Source: Erysipelotrichaceae bacterium
Lineage (GTDB): Bacteria; Bacillota_I; Bacilli_A; Erysipelotrichales; Erysipelotrichaceae
Assembly (NCBI GenBank): GCA_017418585.1
Contig: JAFONG010000106.1
Location: forward strand, 1-9,686
Direction: 5' to 3'
DNA: 9,686 nt
Numbering within the stretch: position 1 is the stretch's first letter; every line of letters starts with the position of its first letter. Below are positions 1 through 7,176 of the stretch, in pieces. Both the position numbers and the translations under genes were made by a program. The notes below the pieces were generated by a model, which worked only from the letters and a program-made list of their open reading frames with translations, did not search any database and was not told the DNA's origin.

Positions 1-19
1 AAAAAGAAGGGGTAAAATT

Positions 20-1330
20 ATGGTTACAAATTTTGTATTTCCACAACTGCTTAGAACTGTCGTTCTGGTAGCGATCGCAGCGTGGGCAAGCTTACTTTCT
101 CACATGTGCATCTCTAACTTCAACGATGGCGCTAGACCTGTCTTCCCTGAATTAATGGAAGGCAGAATGACCCGTCCTGAATTCGCCGTTGTCGTTACCG
201 GCATGGGCTTCGGCTGGGTCATGGCTGGTTTCAACCAGTGGTTAGGCACAGGCCTGATCGCCTGCCACCTGATCCTGATCGCTACGGACTGTATCGGTGC
301 ATGGTCACCTAACAAGTATGTAGCTCTGGCTCTGGGTGCTGCGTATGGTCTGCTTTGTGCCTATGGTACACAGGCTATCGGTGCATTGTTCAACGGTCTG
401 CCATACAACTTCCTGAATGACCTGACAAACATCACGAGCCCTGTTCTTCCTATCTTCTGCATGTATCCGGCAATTGCCATAGCCGGTCAGTTCGGAGCTA
501 AGAAGGGCATCGTTGCTGCAGTCGTTACGGGTATTGTCTACATTTTCTGCACAGTCGTAGGAAGCGTACAGATCGGCCAGACTTCAATGGCTCTGTATCC
601 TTACACATTCGCCATGCTGGCAGGCATGATCTGCCTGGTTGTTAATGCCGTACAGGCATCCAAGAATGCTGAAGCGATCGAGACGACTGAAGAAGAAGAA
701 AATATCTTCACCAAGAACGCTGAAAGAATCAAGAAGAACTGGATCTATCTGTGCGTCCAGGGTGCTCTCAACGCCTTAGGCATCAAGATCCTGGCTCAGG
801 CTTATCAGCCAGTCATCCTTGCTTCCGCTATCACAGCCGGTGACATGAACATCTTCTATCTGGCTATGATCGGAGTAATCTTCGCGTTTATTCCGCTGAT
901 CGTTTCTACCGCTCTGGCTACAGGCGTTTATCAGGCCGTAGGTCTGACTGCCGTCATGCTGGTTGGTGCAATGGTACCGGATTCCATGTGGTTCCTGGCT
1001 CCTGTTGCAGGTTTCGCTGTAGAGTTCATCGAGATTCAGCTGCTTGGTCTGTTAGGTAAGGCTTTATCCAAGTTCCCTGAACTGACAAAGTGCGGCGATC
1101 ACATTCGTGATGCCATGATCTCATGCACGACTCTGGCTTTGACGATCGGTGCTTTCATGGCCGGTAATGCGATCTGGGGCGCTGTAGGTCTGATGATGGT
1201 TGGTGGCTTCTATACTCTCAACGAAGTAACCGGTCAGCGCGTTCCTAAGTCCGCTGTAGGCCCTCTGGCAGCCGTTGCTGTAGGTCTGCTTTACAACCTG
1301 GCTATACTGTTACACATCGTAAGCTTATAA
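20..1330 (+). CDS. yhfT: YhfT-family polytopic membrane protein, putative transporter
   Basis: This 436-residue, very hydrophobic protein matches the length and style of E. coli YhfT (about 434 aa), an inner-membrane protein of unknown substrate. By eye I see roughly 10-12 membrane segments, for example near residues 10-30, 57-90, 101-123, 140-158, 162-183, 190-212, 262-300, 305-350, 368-400 and 412-433. A charged, acid-rich loop at about residues 213-240 splits the protein into two halves and is probably cytoplasmic. Gly/Ala/Pro-rich helices suit a transporter. The start at 20 follows AAGGGG at 7-12 with a 7-base spacer. It precedes yhfU by 22 bp, the same pairing as in E. coli, so the two probably act together, bringing in the compound that the downstream enzymes process. 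Family assignment is by recognition of sequence character and gene order; the transport role is inferred. Confidence 0.85.
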   Translation: MVTNFVFPQLLRTVVLVAIAAWASLLSHMCISNFNDGARPVFPELMEGRMTRPEFAVVVTGMGFGWVMAGFNQWLGTGLIACHLILIATDCIGAWSPNKYVALALGAAYGLLCAYGTQAIGALFNGLPYNFLNDLTNITSPVLPIFCMYPAIAIAGQFGAKKGIVAAVVTGIVYIFCTVVGSVQIGQTSMALYPYTFAMLAGMICLVVNAVQASKNAEAIETTEEEENIFTKNAERIKKNWIYLCVQGALNALGIKILAQAYQPVILASAITAGDMNIFYLAMIGVIFAFIPLIVSTALATGVYQAVGLTAVMLVGAMVPDSMWFLAPVAGFAVEFIEIQLLGLLGKALSKFPELTKCGDHIRDAMISCTTLALTIGAFMAGNAIWGAVGLMMVGGFYTLNEVTGQRVPKSAVGPLAAVAVGLLYNLAILLHIVSL

Positions 1331-1352
1331 TTGTTTTAAAGGAGGCTTTCTT

Positions 1353-1730
1353 ATGAAGATTGAATGTTGTGGTTTGACTGCTACGCAAACGAAGCAGATC
1401 ATCGACAAGGATTTTGCGGATCAGGTCGAGACCTTTGTAGATCCGGATATGGTTGCTGCTAGAAAAGTCAAGGCGGGCGAGATGGATTATTATCTTGGCA
1501 GCTGCATGACCGGAGGCGGCGGTTCGCTGGCTACGGCAATCATGGTTCTGGGCTACGGAAACTGTCTGGTCGTATCCAAGCAGGGCAACTGTCCGAATGA
1601 GAAGCAGATCCGGCATATGGTCTATGCGGGAAATCATAAGGCTTTTGGTTATGTAAAATCACATACCGAACAGGTCGTTCCTGCTCTGGTCAAAGCACTG
1701 ACAGACAAGGCCGAAGGAAAGCCGGAATAA
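1353..1730 (+). CDS. yhfU: YhfU-like small glycine-rich protein (DUF2620)
   Basis: This 125-residue soluble protein resembles E. coli YhfU (about 117 aa, DUF2620). It starts with a short beta strand and a cysteine pair (MKIECCG) and has a striking glycine-rich motif with a cysteine at residues 49-58 (GSCMTGGGGS), followed by alternating alpha/beta segments. The size, N-terminal strand and glycine/cysteine loop recall cytoplasmic partner subunits such as PTS IIB-like proteins or the small glycine-rich 'SFCGS' proteins that sit beside membrane proteins in other uncharacterised sugar-acid operons. That comparison is my inference. The start at 1353 is well supported by the near-consensus AAAGGAGG at 1338-1345, 7 bases upstream. 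It lies between yhfT and a hairpin that separates it from php1, so it appears to belong to the transport unit. Biochemical function is unknown. Confidence 0.82.
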   Translation: MKIECCGLTATQTKQIIDKDFADQVETFVDPDMVAARKVKAGEMDYYLGSCMTGGGGSLATAIMVLGYGNCLVVSKQGNCPNEKQIRHMVYAGNHKAFGYVKSHTEQVVPALVKALTDKAEGKPE

Positions 1731-1740
1731 AAAAGAAAGA

Positions 1741-1771
1741 ACAGGCATTCCGAGAGGAATGCCTGTGTTTT
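1741..1771 (+). terminator. Intra-operon GNRA hairpin, possible weak terminator or processing site
   Basis: An 11-bp perfect stem (1741-1751 with 1756-1766) is capped by the GNRA tetraloop GAGA and followed by GTTTT at 1767-1771. It fills the 52-bp gap between yhfU and php1 and ends just before the php1 ribosome binding site (GAGGAA at 1772-1777). The T tract is short, so leaky termination or an mRNA stabiliser/processing element fits better than a full stop. It could set a higher level of yhfTU transcript than of the enzymes. It also carries an A-rich flank upstream, so it might act on both strands, but no convergent gene is present. Confidence 0.6.
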
Positions 1772-1782
1772 GAGGAATACTG

Positions 1783-2694
1783 ATGATTCGTACGATATTA
1801 AGAGATATGAGCTGTGAAGAGCTCGGTTTAACTCTGGCGCATGAGCATTTCATTGTTGATCTGGACCGGATCCGCAAGGACGGCTATTCTTTTATTCTGG
1901 ATGTCGATGAAGTCGTTCCGGAAATCAGAAAGGCCATGGATCAGGGAATTCACAGCGCTTTTGAAGTGACTACCAACGACATGGGAAGAGATGTCAGGAA
2001 ACTTAAGGAGATCAGTGAGAAGACAGGTCTGAATATCGTCTGTTCAACAGGTTTTTATCTGTCGGAATATCATCCGGAATGGCTCGATGACGCCTCCAAG
2101 GAAGAAATCGCGGAAGTGTATATCAGGGATCTGACGGAAGGAATAGACGGAACGGATATCAGAGCGGGTCTGATCGCGGAGATCGCATCAAGTCCGAAAG
2201 GATTTGTCGGGAATGAAAGGAAGATCCTGGAAGCGGCGGGACTGGCTTCAAAGAAGACCGGTTTTGCGGTATCGACCCATACCGGAAGGATAGCCGCGCA
2301 GGAGACGATAGACATCCTTCTGAAAGAGGGCGTTGAACCCGACAGGATCATTCTGGGGCATCAGGATCTGATCGATGATCCGGGATATCACCTGTCCTTG
2401 CTGAAACAGGGTGTCAATATCGCCTTCGATACTTGCGGCAAAACCGCATACATGCCGGACGAGACCAGGGCAATGAATGCCTTGAAGCTGAGTGAAGCCG
2501 GATATGCAGATCATTTGGTGCTGTCAAACGATATCTCCAGACATACCTATTTCACTTCTTTCGATGGAAAGGGTTATCTGGCCGTTATGGGCAGCGTCGT
2601 TCCGCTGATGAAAGAATACGGACTCCCGGAAGAGACTATCCGCAAGTTCCTGGCGGACAATCCGGCAAGAATCGTCAACAATCCTCAGATCTGA
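1783..2694 (+). CDS. php: Phosphotriesterase-homology protein (Php), first copy
   Basis: This 303-residue amidohydrolase-superfamily TIM-barrel enzyme is close in size to E. coli Php/YhfV (292 aa). The binuclear metal site is complete: HEH at residues 20-22, the bridging acid E133 (IAEI), H166 (STHTG), H193 (LGHQD) and D250 (SND). As in E. coli Php, the bridging residue is a glutamate rather than the carboxylated lysine of true phosphotriesterase, which argues against assuming paraoxonase activity; family members include lactonases and other ester or amide hydrolases. The C-terminal GKGYLAV...MKEYGLPEE and NPARI pattern is typical of the family end. The start at 1783 has GAGGAA at 1772-1777 and gives the usual MIRTIL...EELGLTLAHEH beginning. 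YhfX follows after 14 bp. A second copy, php2, lies later in the operon; this one is likely to have a related but distinct substrate. Natural substrate unknown. Confidence 0.9.
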   Translation: MIRTILRDMSCEELGLTLAHEHFIVDLDRIRKDGYSFILDVDEVVPEIRKAMDQGIHSAFEVTTNDMGRDVRKLKEISEKTGLNIVCSTGFYLSEYHPEWLDDASKEEIAEVYIRDLTEGIDGTDIRAGLIAEIASSPKGFVGNERKILEAAGLASKKTGFAVSTHTGRIAAQETIDILLKEGVEPDRIILGHQDLIDDPGYHLSLLKQGVNIAFDTCGKTAYMPDETRAMNALKLSEAGYADHLVLSNDISRHTYFTSFDGKGYLAVMGSVVPLMKEYGLPEETIRKFLADNPARIVNNPQI

Positions 2695-2708
2695 GACAGG
2701 AGAAGAAG

Positions 2709-3875
2709 ATGTTTCTAGAAAAACTGATAGAAAGAAATCCGAAGCTGATCGAATGTGCATTTAAGCTCCATCAGGAAGGAAAGCTGCTGCCGGATACCTA
2801 TGTTCTGGATCTTGACAGTATCCTATACAATGCCAGGGAAATGAAGAAAGAAGCAGATCGCTGCGGTATCGATCTTTATTTTATGTTGAAGCAGATCGGA
2901 AGAAATCCGATCATAGGCAAGGAACTGATGAAGTTGGGATTCAGAGGCGCAGTCGCTGTCGACTACAAGGAAGCGCTGTGCTACATCGATAACGGCATCC
3001 ATCTGTCCAATGTCGGTCACCTGGTACAGATTCCCAAGGCTGCCATGGATAAGATCGTTGCATCCAAACCGGACTATGTTACGGTCTATTCCTATGAGAA
3101 GATCCTGGAGATCGATGAGGCAGCGGGAAGATGCAACACGGTCCAGAAGCTTCTGATCAGGATCTCCGATCCGGATTCCCAACTTTATTCGGGACAGATC
3201 GGCGGTTTCCACAGCGATGAACTGAAAGAGCTCTTCGGCAGGATCGATGAACTGGAGAACGTCCGTGTCGGAGGACTGACGGTTTTTCCTGCGCTTCTAT
3301 ATTCGGAAGCGGAAAACAGAATACTTCCTACCGCCAATATCAAGGCCATGGAGAGAGCCAGGAAGATAGCGGAAGAACACGGCTATCAGGATCTTAACAT
3401 CAATCTTCCTAGCGCAACCTGTACCGCATCCATTCCGTTGATTAGTGAACTTCATGGAATAAGTGGTGAGCCGGGTCATGGGCTGACGGGTACGACACCT
3501 TTGCATAAGCACAGCGAACAGATCGAAGTTCCCGCCTATGTCTATGTATCCGAGGTATCTCATGGATTCGACGGAAAATCCTACTGCTACGGAGGCGGAC
3601 ATTACCGCAGAGGGCATATGGAGAATGCGTTGATTGGAAAAGACCTGAATAACGCAATTCTGACGAAAGTCGTTGCACCGGATGACGACTCGATCGACTA
3701 TCACTTCGAAATCGAAGACCTGTTTCCTGTCGGTGAATGTGTACTGATGGCATTCAGGACACAGATCTTTACCGTAAGATCGCAGGTCGCCGTCGTTTCC
3801 GGAATACAGAGCGGCAATCCTGAAGTGCTTGGCCTGTATTCGCCTTTAGGAGAAAGGCTGGAAAGAAACTGGTAA
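2709..3875 (+). CDS. yhfX: YhfX-like PLP-dependent protein, alanine racemase fold (fold type III)
   Basis: This 388-residue protein matches E. coli YhfX (387 aa). The N-terminal TIM-barrel half carries the PLP Schiff-base lysine candidate K61 in YFMLKQIGRNP, after a YVLDLDSILYNA strand-helix typical of alanine racemase and D-amino-acid aldolase relatives. A later glycine-rich loop at about residues 250-264 (GEPGHGLTGTTP) is a probable phosphate-binding region. The C-terminal beta domain includes the unusual YCYGGGHYRRGH stretch at about 293-303. Family knowledge suggests amino-acid racemase, epimerase or D-amino-acid lyase chemistry; the substrate is unknown. The start is fixed by AGGAG at 2698-2702, 6 bases before ATG. 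The stop codon TAA shares its last A with the ATG of the next gene (TAATG), so the amidase-like gene is probably translationally coupled to yhfX and may process a substrate or product of it. Confidence 0.88.
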   Translation: MFLEKLIERNPKLIECAFKLHQEGKLLPDTYVLDLDSILYNAREMKKEADRCGIDLYFMLKQIGRNPIIGKELMKLGFRGAVAVDYKEALCYIDNGIHLSNVGHLVQIPKAAMDKIVASKPDYVTVYSYEKILEIDEAAGRCNTVQKLLIRISDPDSQLYSGQIGGFHSDELKELFGRIDELENVRVGGLTVFPALLYSEAENRILPTANIKAMERARKIAEEHGYQDLNINLPSATCTASIPLISELHGISGEPGHGLTGTTPLHKHSEQIEVPAYVYVSEVSHGFDGKSYCYGGGHYRRGHMENALIGKDLNNAILTKVVAPDDDSIDYHFEIEDLFPVGECVLMAFRTQIFTVRSQVAVVSGIQSGNPEVLGLYSPLGERLERNW

Positions 3876-4837
3876 TGAACTATAAAGATGCGCACCGGCT
3901 GGCACTGCTGAATCCTTACCGCTCTGTGGTAAAGGTTTTTGAATGTCAGGAAGGCGATATTCTTACAGGAATCAAGAACGTATCTTCCATTCCGAATACT
4001 CTGATGCTTAAACTGGAGAAGACAGGATTCGCTCTGCATACGATAGACAAGAAATCGCAGCTGGCAGGAAGAGCCGTAGATACGGAACTCATCAATCCCA
4101 TCACCGGTCACTACATGTCCGGTTCTTCTTCCGGAACGGCATTGAATGTCTTTGCCGGAATCAACGATCTGGGTATCGGTAATGACGGAGGAGGATCCGT
4201 GCTTGCGCCTGCGATGTGCGTGAATATCCTGGGCTTTATCTCGAAACTGATCGAGAAAGACAGAGTCCAGAACACGAAGAAGAATACCGATGGAATGATT
4301 GCCGGAAATTCTCTGGGTTTTATGGCCAGAGACAGGAAGATTCTGCTGAAGGCGATCAGGGATTCCATTCACATAGAAGCGGCCGACGACTACGGAACCG
4401 TACTGTCCGATAGAGAATATTCCGGTATCCGGTCGGAAGTGATTCAGATAGAAGATGCCTTTAAGCCAAGAAAGGAACTGACGGAATATCTTAAGAGTGT
4501 TTTAAAAAGCTGTGATGTGCTGATCATTCAGGAAGGTCCGGTCGATCTTTACGGTTTCGGCGATTCACTGTTCGGTCATTTCGATGAAAGAACAAGACAG
4601 ATGCAGAAAGACAGCGGCAAGGGCTATGTCCGTGTATGCAACACGGCGGAAGCTACCGCAATGATAATCCCGGGGAAGGAACTAGGCTGCGGAACGCTGT
4701 TGATGTGCGAAAGCACCAGAGAGAAAGTCGGCCGTCTGCTGAAAGCGGCAGAATACATCGAAGATGTTCACGATGAACTGATCGAGAGGTATTTCCTGGA
4801 TGTAGAGAGTTATTTTAATGAAGGGTATCAGGTGTAA
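3875..4837 (+). CDS. Short, divergent amidase-signature family hydrolase
   Basis: At 320 residues this is much shorter than usual amidase-signature enzymes (about 450-550). The signature is recognisable: GSSSG at 83-87 and GNDGGGS at 102-108. The two serines S84 (cis-Ser) and S108 (nucleophile) are 24 residues apart, exactly the spacing of Ser217 and Ser241 in fatty acid amide hydrolase. K34 in GIKN is placed as the catalytic lysine, but 50 residues before S84 rather than the usual 69-75. Later blocks also fit: SLGFMARDRKILLKAI at 147-162, and the C-terminal 'NTAEATAMIIPG...GTLLMCESTREKVGRLLKAAEYIE' pattern at about 256-296. The N-terminal helical region before the lysine is only about 30 residues. 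Probable role: hydrolysis of an amide bond in the pathway substrate, or amide transfer. It is absent from the E. coli yhf operon. It overlaps yhfX by one base, and its stop lies inside the yhfS1 ribosome binding site. Confidence 0.75.
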   Translation: MNYKDAHRLALLNPYRSVVKVFECQEGDILTGIKNVSSIPNTLMLKLEKTGFALHTIDKKSQLAGRAVDTELINPITGHYMSGSSSGTALNVFAGINDLGIGNDGGGSVLAPAMCVNILGFISKLIEKDRVQNTKKNTDGMIAGNSLGFMARDRKILLKAIRDSIHIEAADDYGTVLSDREYSGIRSEVIQIEDAFKPRKELTEYLKSVLKSCDVLIIQEGPVDLYGFGDSLFGHFDERTRQMQKDSGKGYVRVCNTAEATAMIIPGKELGCGTLLMCESTREKVGRLLKAAEYIEDVHDELIERYFLDVESYFNEGYQV

Positions 4838-4845
4838 GGAGAATT

Positions 4846-5940
4846 ATGAAAACATATCCGTTACAGAGTATTTCGCTGGAGGAAGCGACACAGAAACAGT
4901 TCAGGATGGTTTCCTGTATCACCCACCACTTTACCGGTTATGAACAGTTGAGCAGGGGTGATCTGGGTGTGCATCAGCCGGAGAATCAGCCTTTAACGAC
5001 AAAGAAGGCCGAAGAAGCGATAGCTGAATTCTTTTCCAGTGAAGCTGCGATCATGGTCAGGGGTTCCGGTACCGGAGCTATTCGTTATGCCCTGTCTGCC
5101 GTGGCAAAGGCGAAAGACAAGATACTCATTCATGATGCACCGGTATATTCGACGACGAAGATCAGTTTCGAAATGCTGGGATCTGAAACGGTCAGAGCGA
5201 ACTTCAATGACATAGAGGATACCAGAAAGGTCATGAGAGAAAACGTCGACATCAAGGCGGTTTTGATCCAGCACTCCCGTCAGCTGCTGGAGGATTCCTA
5301 CGATCTGAAGAAAGTGATTGATACGATCAAGAAAGAAAGAGACATCCCGATCGTCATCGATGAAAACTATGCGGTCATGAAAGTCGACAGAATAGGCTGC
5401 GAAATGGGTGCGGATCTTTCCTGTTTCTCGACTTTTAAGTTGCAGGGTCCCGAAGGGATCGGCGTCGTTGTTGGAAAGAAAGAATACATCGACAGGATCA
5501 GAAAGATGCATTATTCCGGAGGATGTCAGACCCAGGGACATGAGGCGATGGATGTATTGAGAGGTCTGGTTACCGCACCGGTATTGCTGGCGGTACAGGC
5601 ACAGACCAATGAAGAAGTACTTAGAAGACTGCAGAACGGCGAAGTTGAAGAAATCAAGGACGTCTGCATCGCCAATTCCCAGTCCAAGGTCTTGGTGGTT
5701 GAATTTAGGAAGGACATCGCCGAAGCAGTGCTGAAAAACGCGGAACAGCTTGGTGCTTTGCCTAATCCCGTAGGGGCTGAGAGTAAATACGAACTGGCAC
5801 CGATGTTCTATAGGGCATCCGGCACGGTCAGAGAGAAGGACCCCGATATCGTGAAACGTCTGATCCGGATCAATCCGAACCGTGCAGGTGCAGATACGGT
5901 GATTGAGATATTAAGAGAAAGCGTTAAGAGATCTCTTTAG
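4846..5940 (+). CDS. yhfS: YhfS-like fold-type-I PLP enzyme, first copy
   Basis: This 364-residue protein matches E. coli YhfS (361 aa), a PLP enzyme with the aspartate-aminotransferase fold. Visible features are a cofactor phosphate loop GSGTGAIR at 73-80, HDAPVYSTT at 96-104, the aspartate D172 in IVIDENYAV that should contact the pyridine nitrogen, and the Schiff-base lysine K198 in FSTFKLQGPEG. The RINPNRAG segment near 341-348 is a likely carboxylate-binding site. The family resembles cysteine desulfurases, beta/gamma-lyases and SelA-type enzymes, so transamination, elimination or aldol cleavage are all possible; the reaction is unknown. The start at 4846 has AAGGAG at 4836-4841, which overlaps the amidase stop codon. 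A paralogue (yhfS2) with the same core and an extra N-terminal domain ends the operon. Only 12 bp separate this gene from yhfW. Confidence 0.87.
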   Translation: MKTYPLQSISLEEATQKQFRMVSCITHHFTGYEQLSRGDLGVHQPENQPLTTKKAEEAIAEFFSSEAAIMVRGSGTGAIRYALSAVAKAKDKILIHDAPVYSTTKISFEMLGSETVRANFNDIEDTRKVMRENVDIKAVLIQHSRQLLEDSYDLKKVIDTIKKERDIPIVIDENYAVMKVDRIGCEMGADLSCFSTFKLQGPEGIGVVVGKKEYIDRIRKMHYSGGCQTQGHEAMDVLRGLVTAPVLLAVQAQTNEEVLRRLQNGEVEEIKDVCIANSQSKVLVVEFRKDIAEAVLKNAEQLGALPNPVGAESKYELAPMFYRASGTVREKDPDIVKRLIRINPNRAGADTVIEILRESVKRSL

Positions 5941-5952
5941 AATGGACTGTTT

Positions 5953-7176
5953 ATGAAAAGAAGATTTGTTGTGATTGTTCTGGACGGTTTCGGCATGGGT
6001 GCAACTGCGGATGCCGCCATCAAAAGACCGGGAGATGAGAGAGCCTGTACAATAGGCTCTATTCTGCATGATTATCCTGACCTGTATCTGCCTAATCTGG
6101 AAGAACTGGGACTGATGAATGCCTATGGACATGAAAGCGAAAGGATGAAGTTTCGGAAGGATGCAAACTACGGCAAGGCGGAACTGATGCACTTCGGTGC
6201 AGATACTTTCATGGGTCATCAGGAAATCATGGGTACAAGACCGAAGGATCCGGAGATCGTCCCTTTCCAGGAAAAAGTGGATATCGTTGCGAAACATCTG
6301 AAGGATGAAGGACACAAGGTTGAGATCGTCGAAAAAGAAAGTCTGCGTTACGTAGTATGTGACGATTACGTGACAGTAGCGGACAATCTGGAAGCCGATC
6401 TGGGCATGTGCTACAACGTAACCGCCCCGCTTGACTACATGCCTTTCGAAAAAGAACTGGAGATTGCCAGGAAAGTCAGAGAAGTCGTAACGGTAGGCAG
6501 AGTCATCGTCTTTGGCGGTACAGGCAATACGATGGATGATCTCTATGCTGCAGAAGAGATCAAAGACGGCAAATATATCGGCATTGCTTCGGCGAAGTCG
6601 AAGTCCTATGATCAGGGCTATCAGTGTCTGCATCTGGGCTACGGCGTCGATCCGAATGTCCAGGCTCCGACCATCCTGACAAAGCAGGGTATTCCCTGCG
6701 TTTTGATCGGGAAGGTGGCGGATATCGTACACAATGAAAGAGGTCTGTCCATTTCCTGCGTTCCTACAGCCGAATGTCTGGAACACACTCTGGATCAGAT
6801 GAAAAAAATGGATTCGGGATTCATATGCACTAATGTCCAGGAGACGGATCTGGCAGGTCATTCCCAGAGCACAGCGAGATATAAAGAAATACTGGAGATC
6901 GCCGACAAAGGACTGAAACCGATTCTGGATGAACTTCAGGATGAAGATTTTCTGGTCATCATGGCTGACCATGGCAACGACCCTAATATCGGACACTCCA
7001 AGCACACCAGAGAGAATGTTCCGTTACTGATCAGATACAAAGACAGAAAAGGAATCCACGTCGGATTAAGAAAGAGTCTTTCGGATGTCGGTGCATCGGT
7101 TTGCGATTACTTCAATGTGGATGCACCGCAGAACGGCGAAAGCTTTCTTCCTCTTTTCTTGCAGGAGAAACTATGA
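5953..7176 (+). CDS. yhfW: YhfW-like phosphopentomutase-family metalloenzyme
   Basis: This 407-residue alkaline-phosphatase-superfamily enzyme matches E. coli YhfW (408 aa) and phosphopentomutase DeoB. The catalytic set is complete: D11 (VLDGFG), the phospho-acceptor T85 (ADTFMGHQEIMG, the same number as Thr85 in Bacillus cereus phosphopentomutase), D299 and H303 (ETDLAGH), D339 and H340 (ADHGNDP) and H351 (SKHTREN). It should bind two Mn-type metals and move a phosphate between positions of a sugar or sugar-like phosphate through a phospho-enzyme. The substrate-side motif differs from DeoB (TFMGHQE instead of TxTGHWE; ETDLAGH instead of the DFDxLYGH form), so the substrate is probably not ribose or deoxyribose phosphate. 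No strong Shine-Dalgarno is seen before 5953 (only a weak GGA at 5944-5946), suggesting coupling to yhfS1 12 bp upstream. It overlaps php2 by four bases (ATGA). Confidence 0.88.
   Translation: MKRRFVVIVLDGFGMGATADAAIKRPGDERACTIGSILHDYPDLYLPNLEELGLMNAYGHESERMKFRKDANYGKAELMHFGADTFMGHQEIMGTRPKDPEIVPFQEKVDIVAKHLKDEGHKVEIVEKESLRYVVCDDYVTVADNLEADLGMCYNVTAPLDYMPFEKELEIARKVREVVTVGRVIVFGGTGNTMDDLYAAEEIKDGKYIGIASAKSKSYDQGYQCLHLGYGVDPNVQAPTILTKQGIPCVLIGKVADIVHNERGLSISCVPTAECLEHTLDQMKKMDSGFICTNVQETDLAGHSQSTARYKEILEIADKGLKPILDELQDEDFLVIMADHGNDPNIGHSKHTRENVPLLIRYKDRKGIHVGLRKSLSDVGASVCDYFNVDAPQNGESFLPLFLQEKL
7163..7167 (+). promoter_or_regulatory. Ribosome binding site that fixes the php2 start
   Basis: AGGAG sits 5 bases before the ATG at 7173, inside the last codons of yhfW. 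It favours 7173 over an in-frame upstream ATG at 7101, which would add 24 residues with no family resemblance and lie wholly inside yhfW. The ATGA overlap is a typical coupling arrangement. Confidence 0.8.

Noticed and set aside
3701..4372. 223-residue minus-strand open frame opposite yhfX and the amidase
   Set aside because: Both sense-strand genes have family motifs throughout this region; the antisense translation shows none.
3875..4837. Amidase-like gene as a decayed pseudogene because it is short
   Set aside because: The frame is intact, is coupled to both neighbours, the catalytic serines keep exact spacing, and conserved blocks extend to the C-terminus; it looks reduced rather than broken.
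5926..5937. Perfect 12-bp palindrome AAGAGATCTCTT at the end of yhfS1
   Set aside because: It encodes the last residues of YhfS1, has no second copy in the window and no loop or promoter nearby, so chance is the simplest explanation.
5911..7005. 364-residue minus-strand open frame opposite yhfW
   Set aside because: It is the antisense shadow of a clearly conserved metalloenzyme gene, with no recognisable motifs and a composition typical of a reverse-frame translation.
7101..7172. Longer php2 starting at 7101
   Set aside because: The extra 24 residues lie inside yhfW, do not resemble the family N-terminus, and the ATG at 7173 has AGGAG at the right distance and an ATGA coupling overlap.
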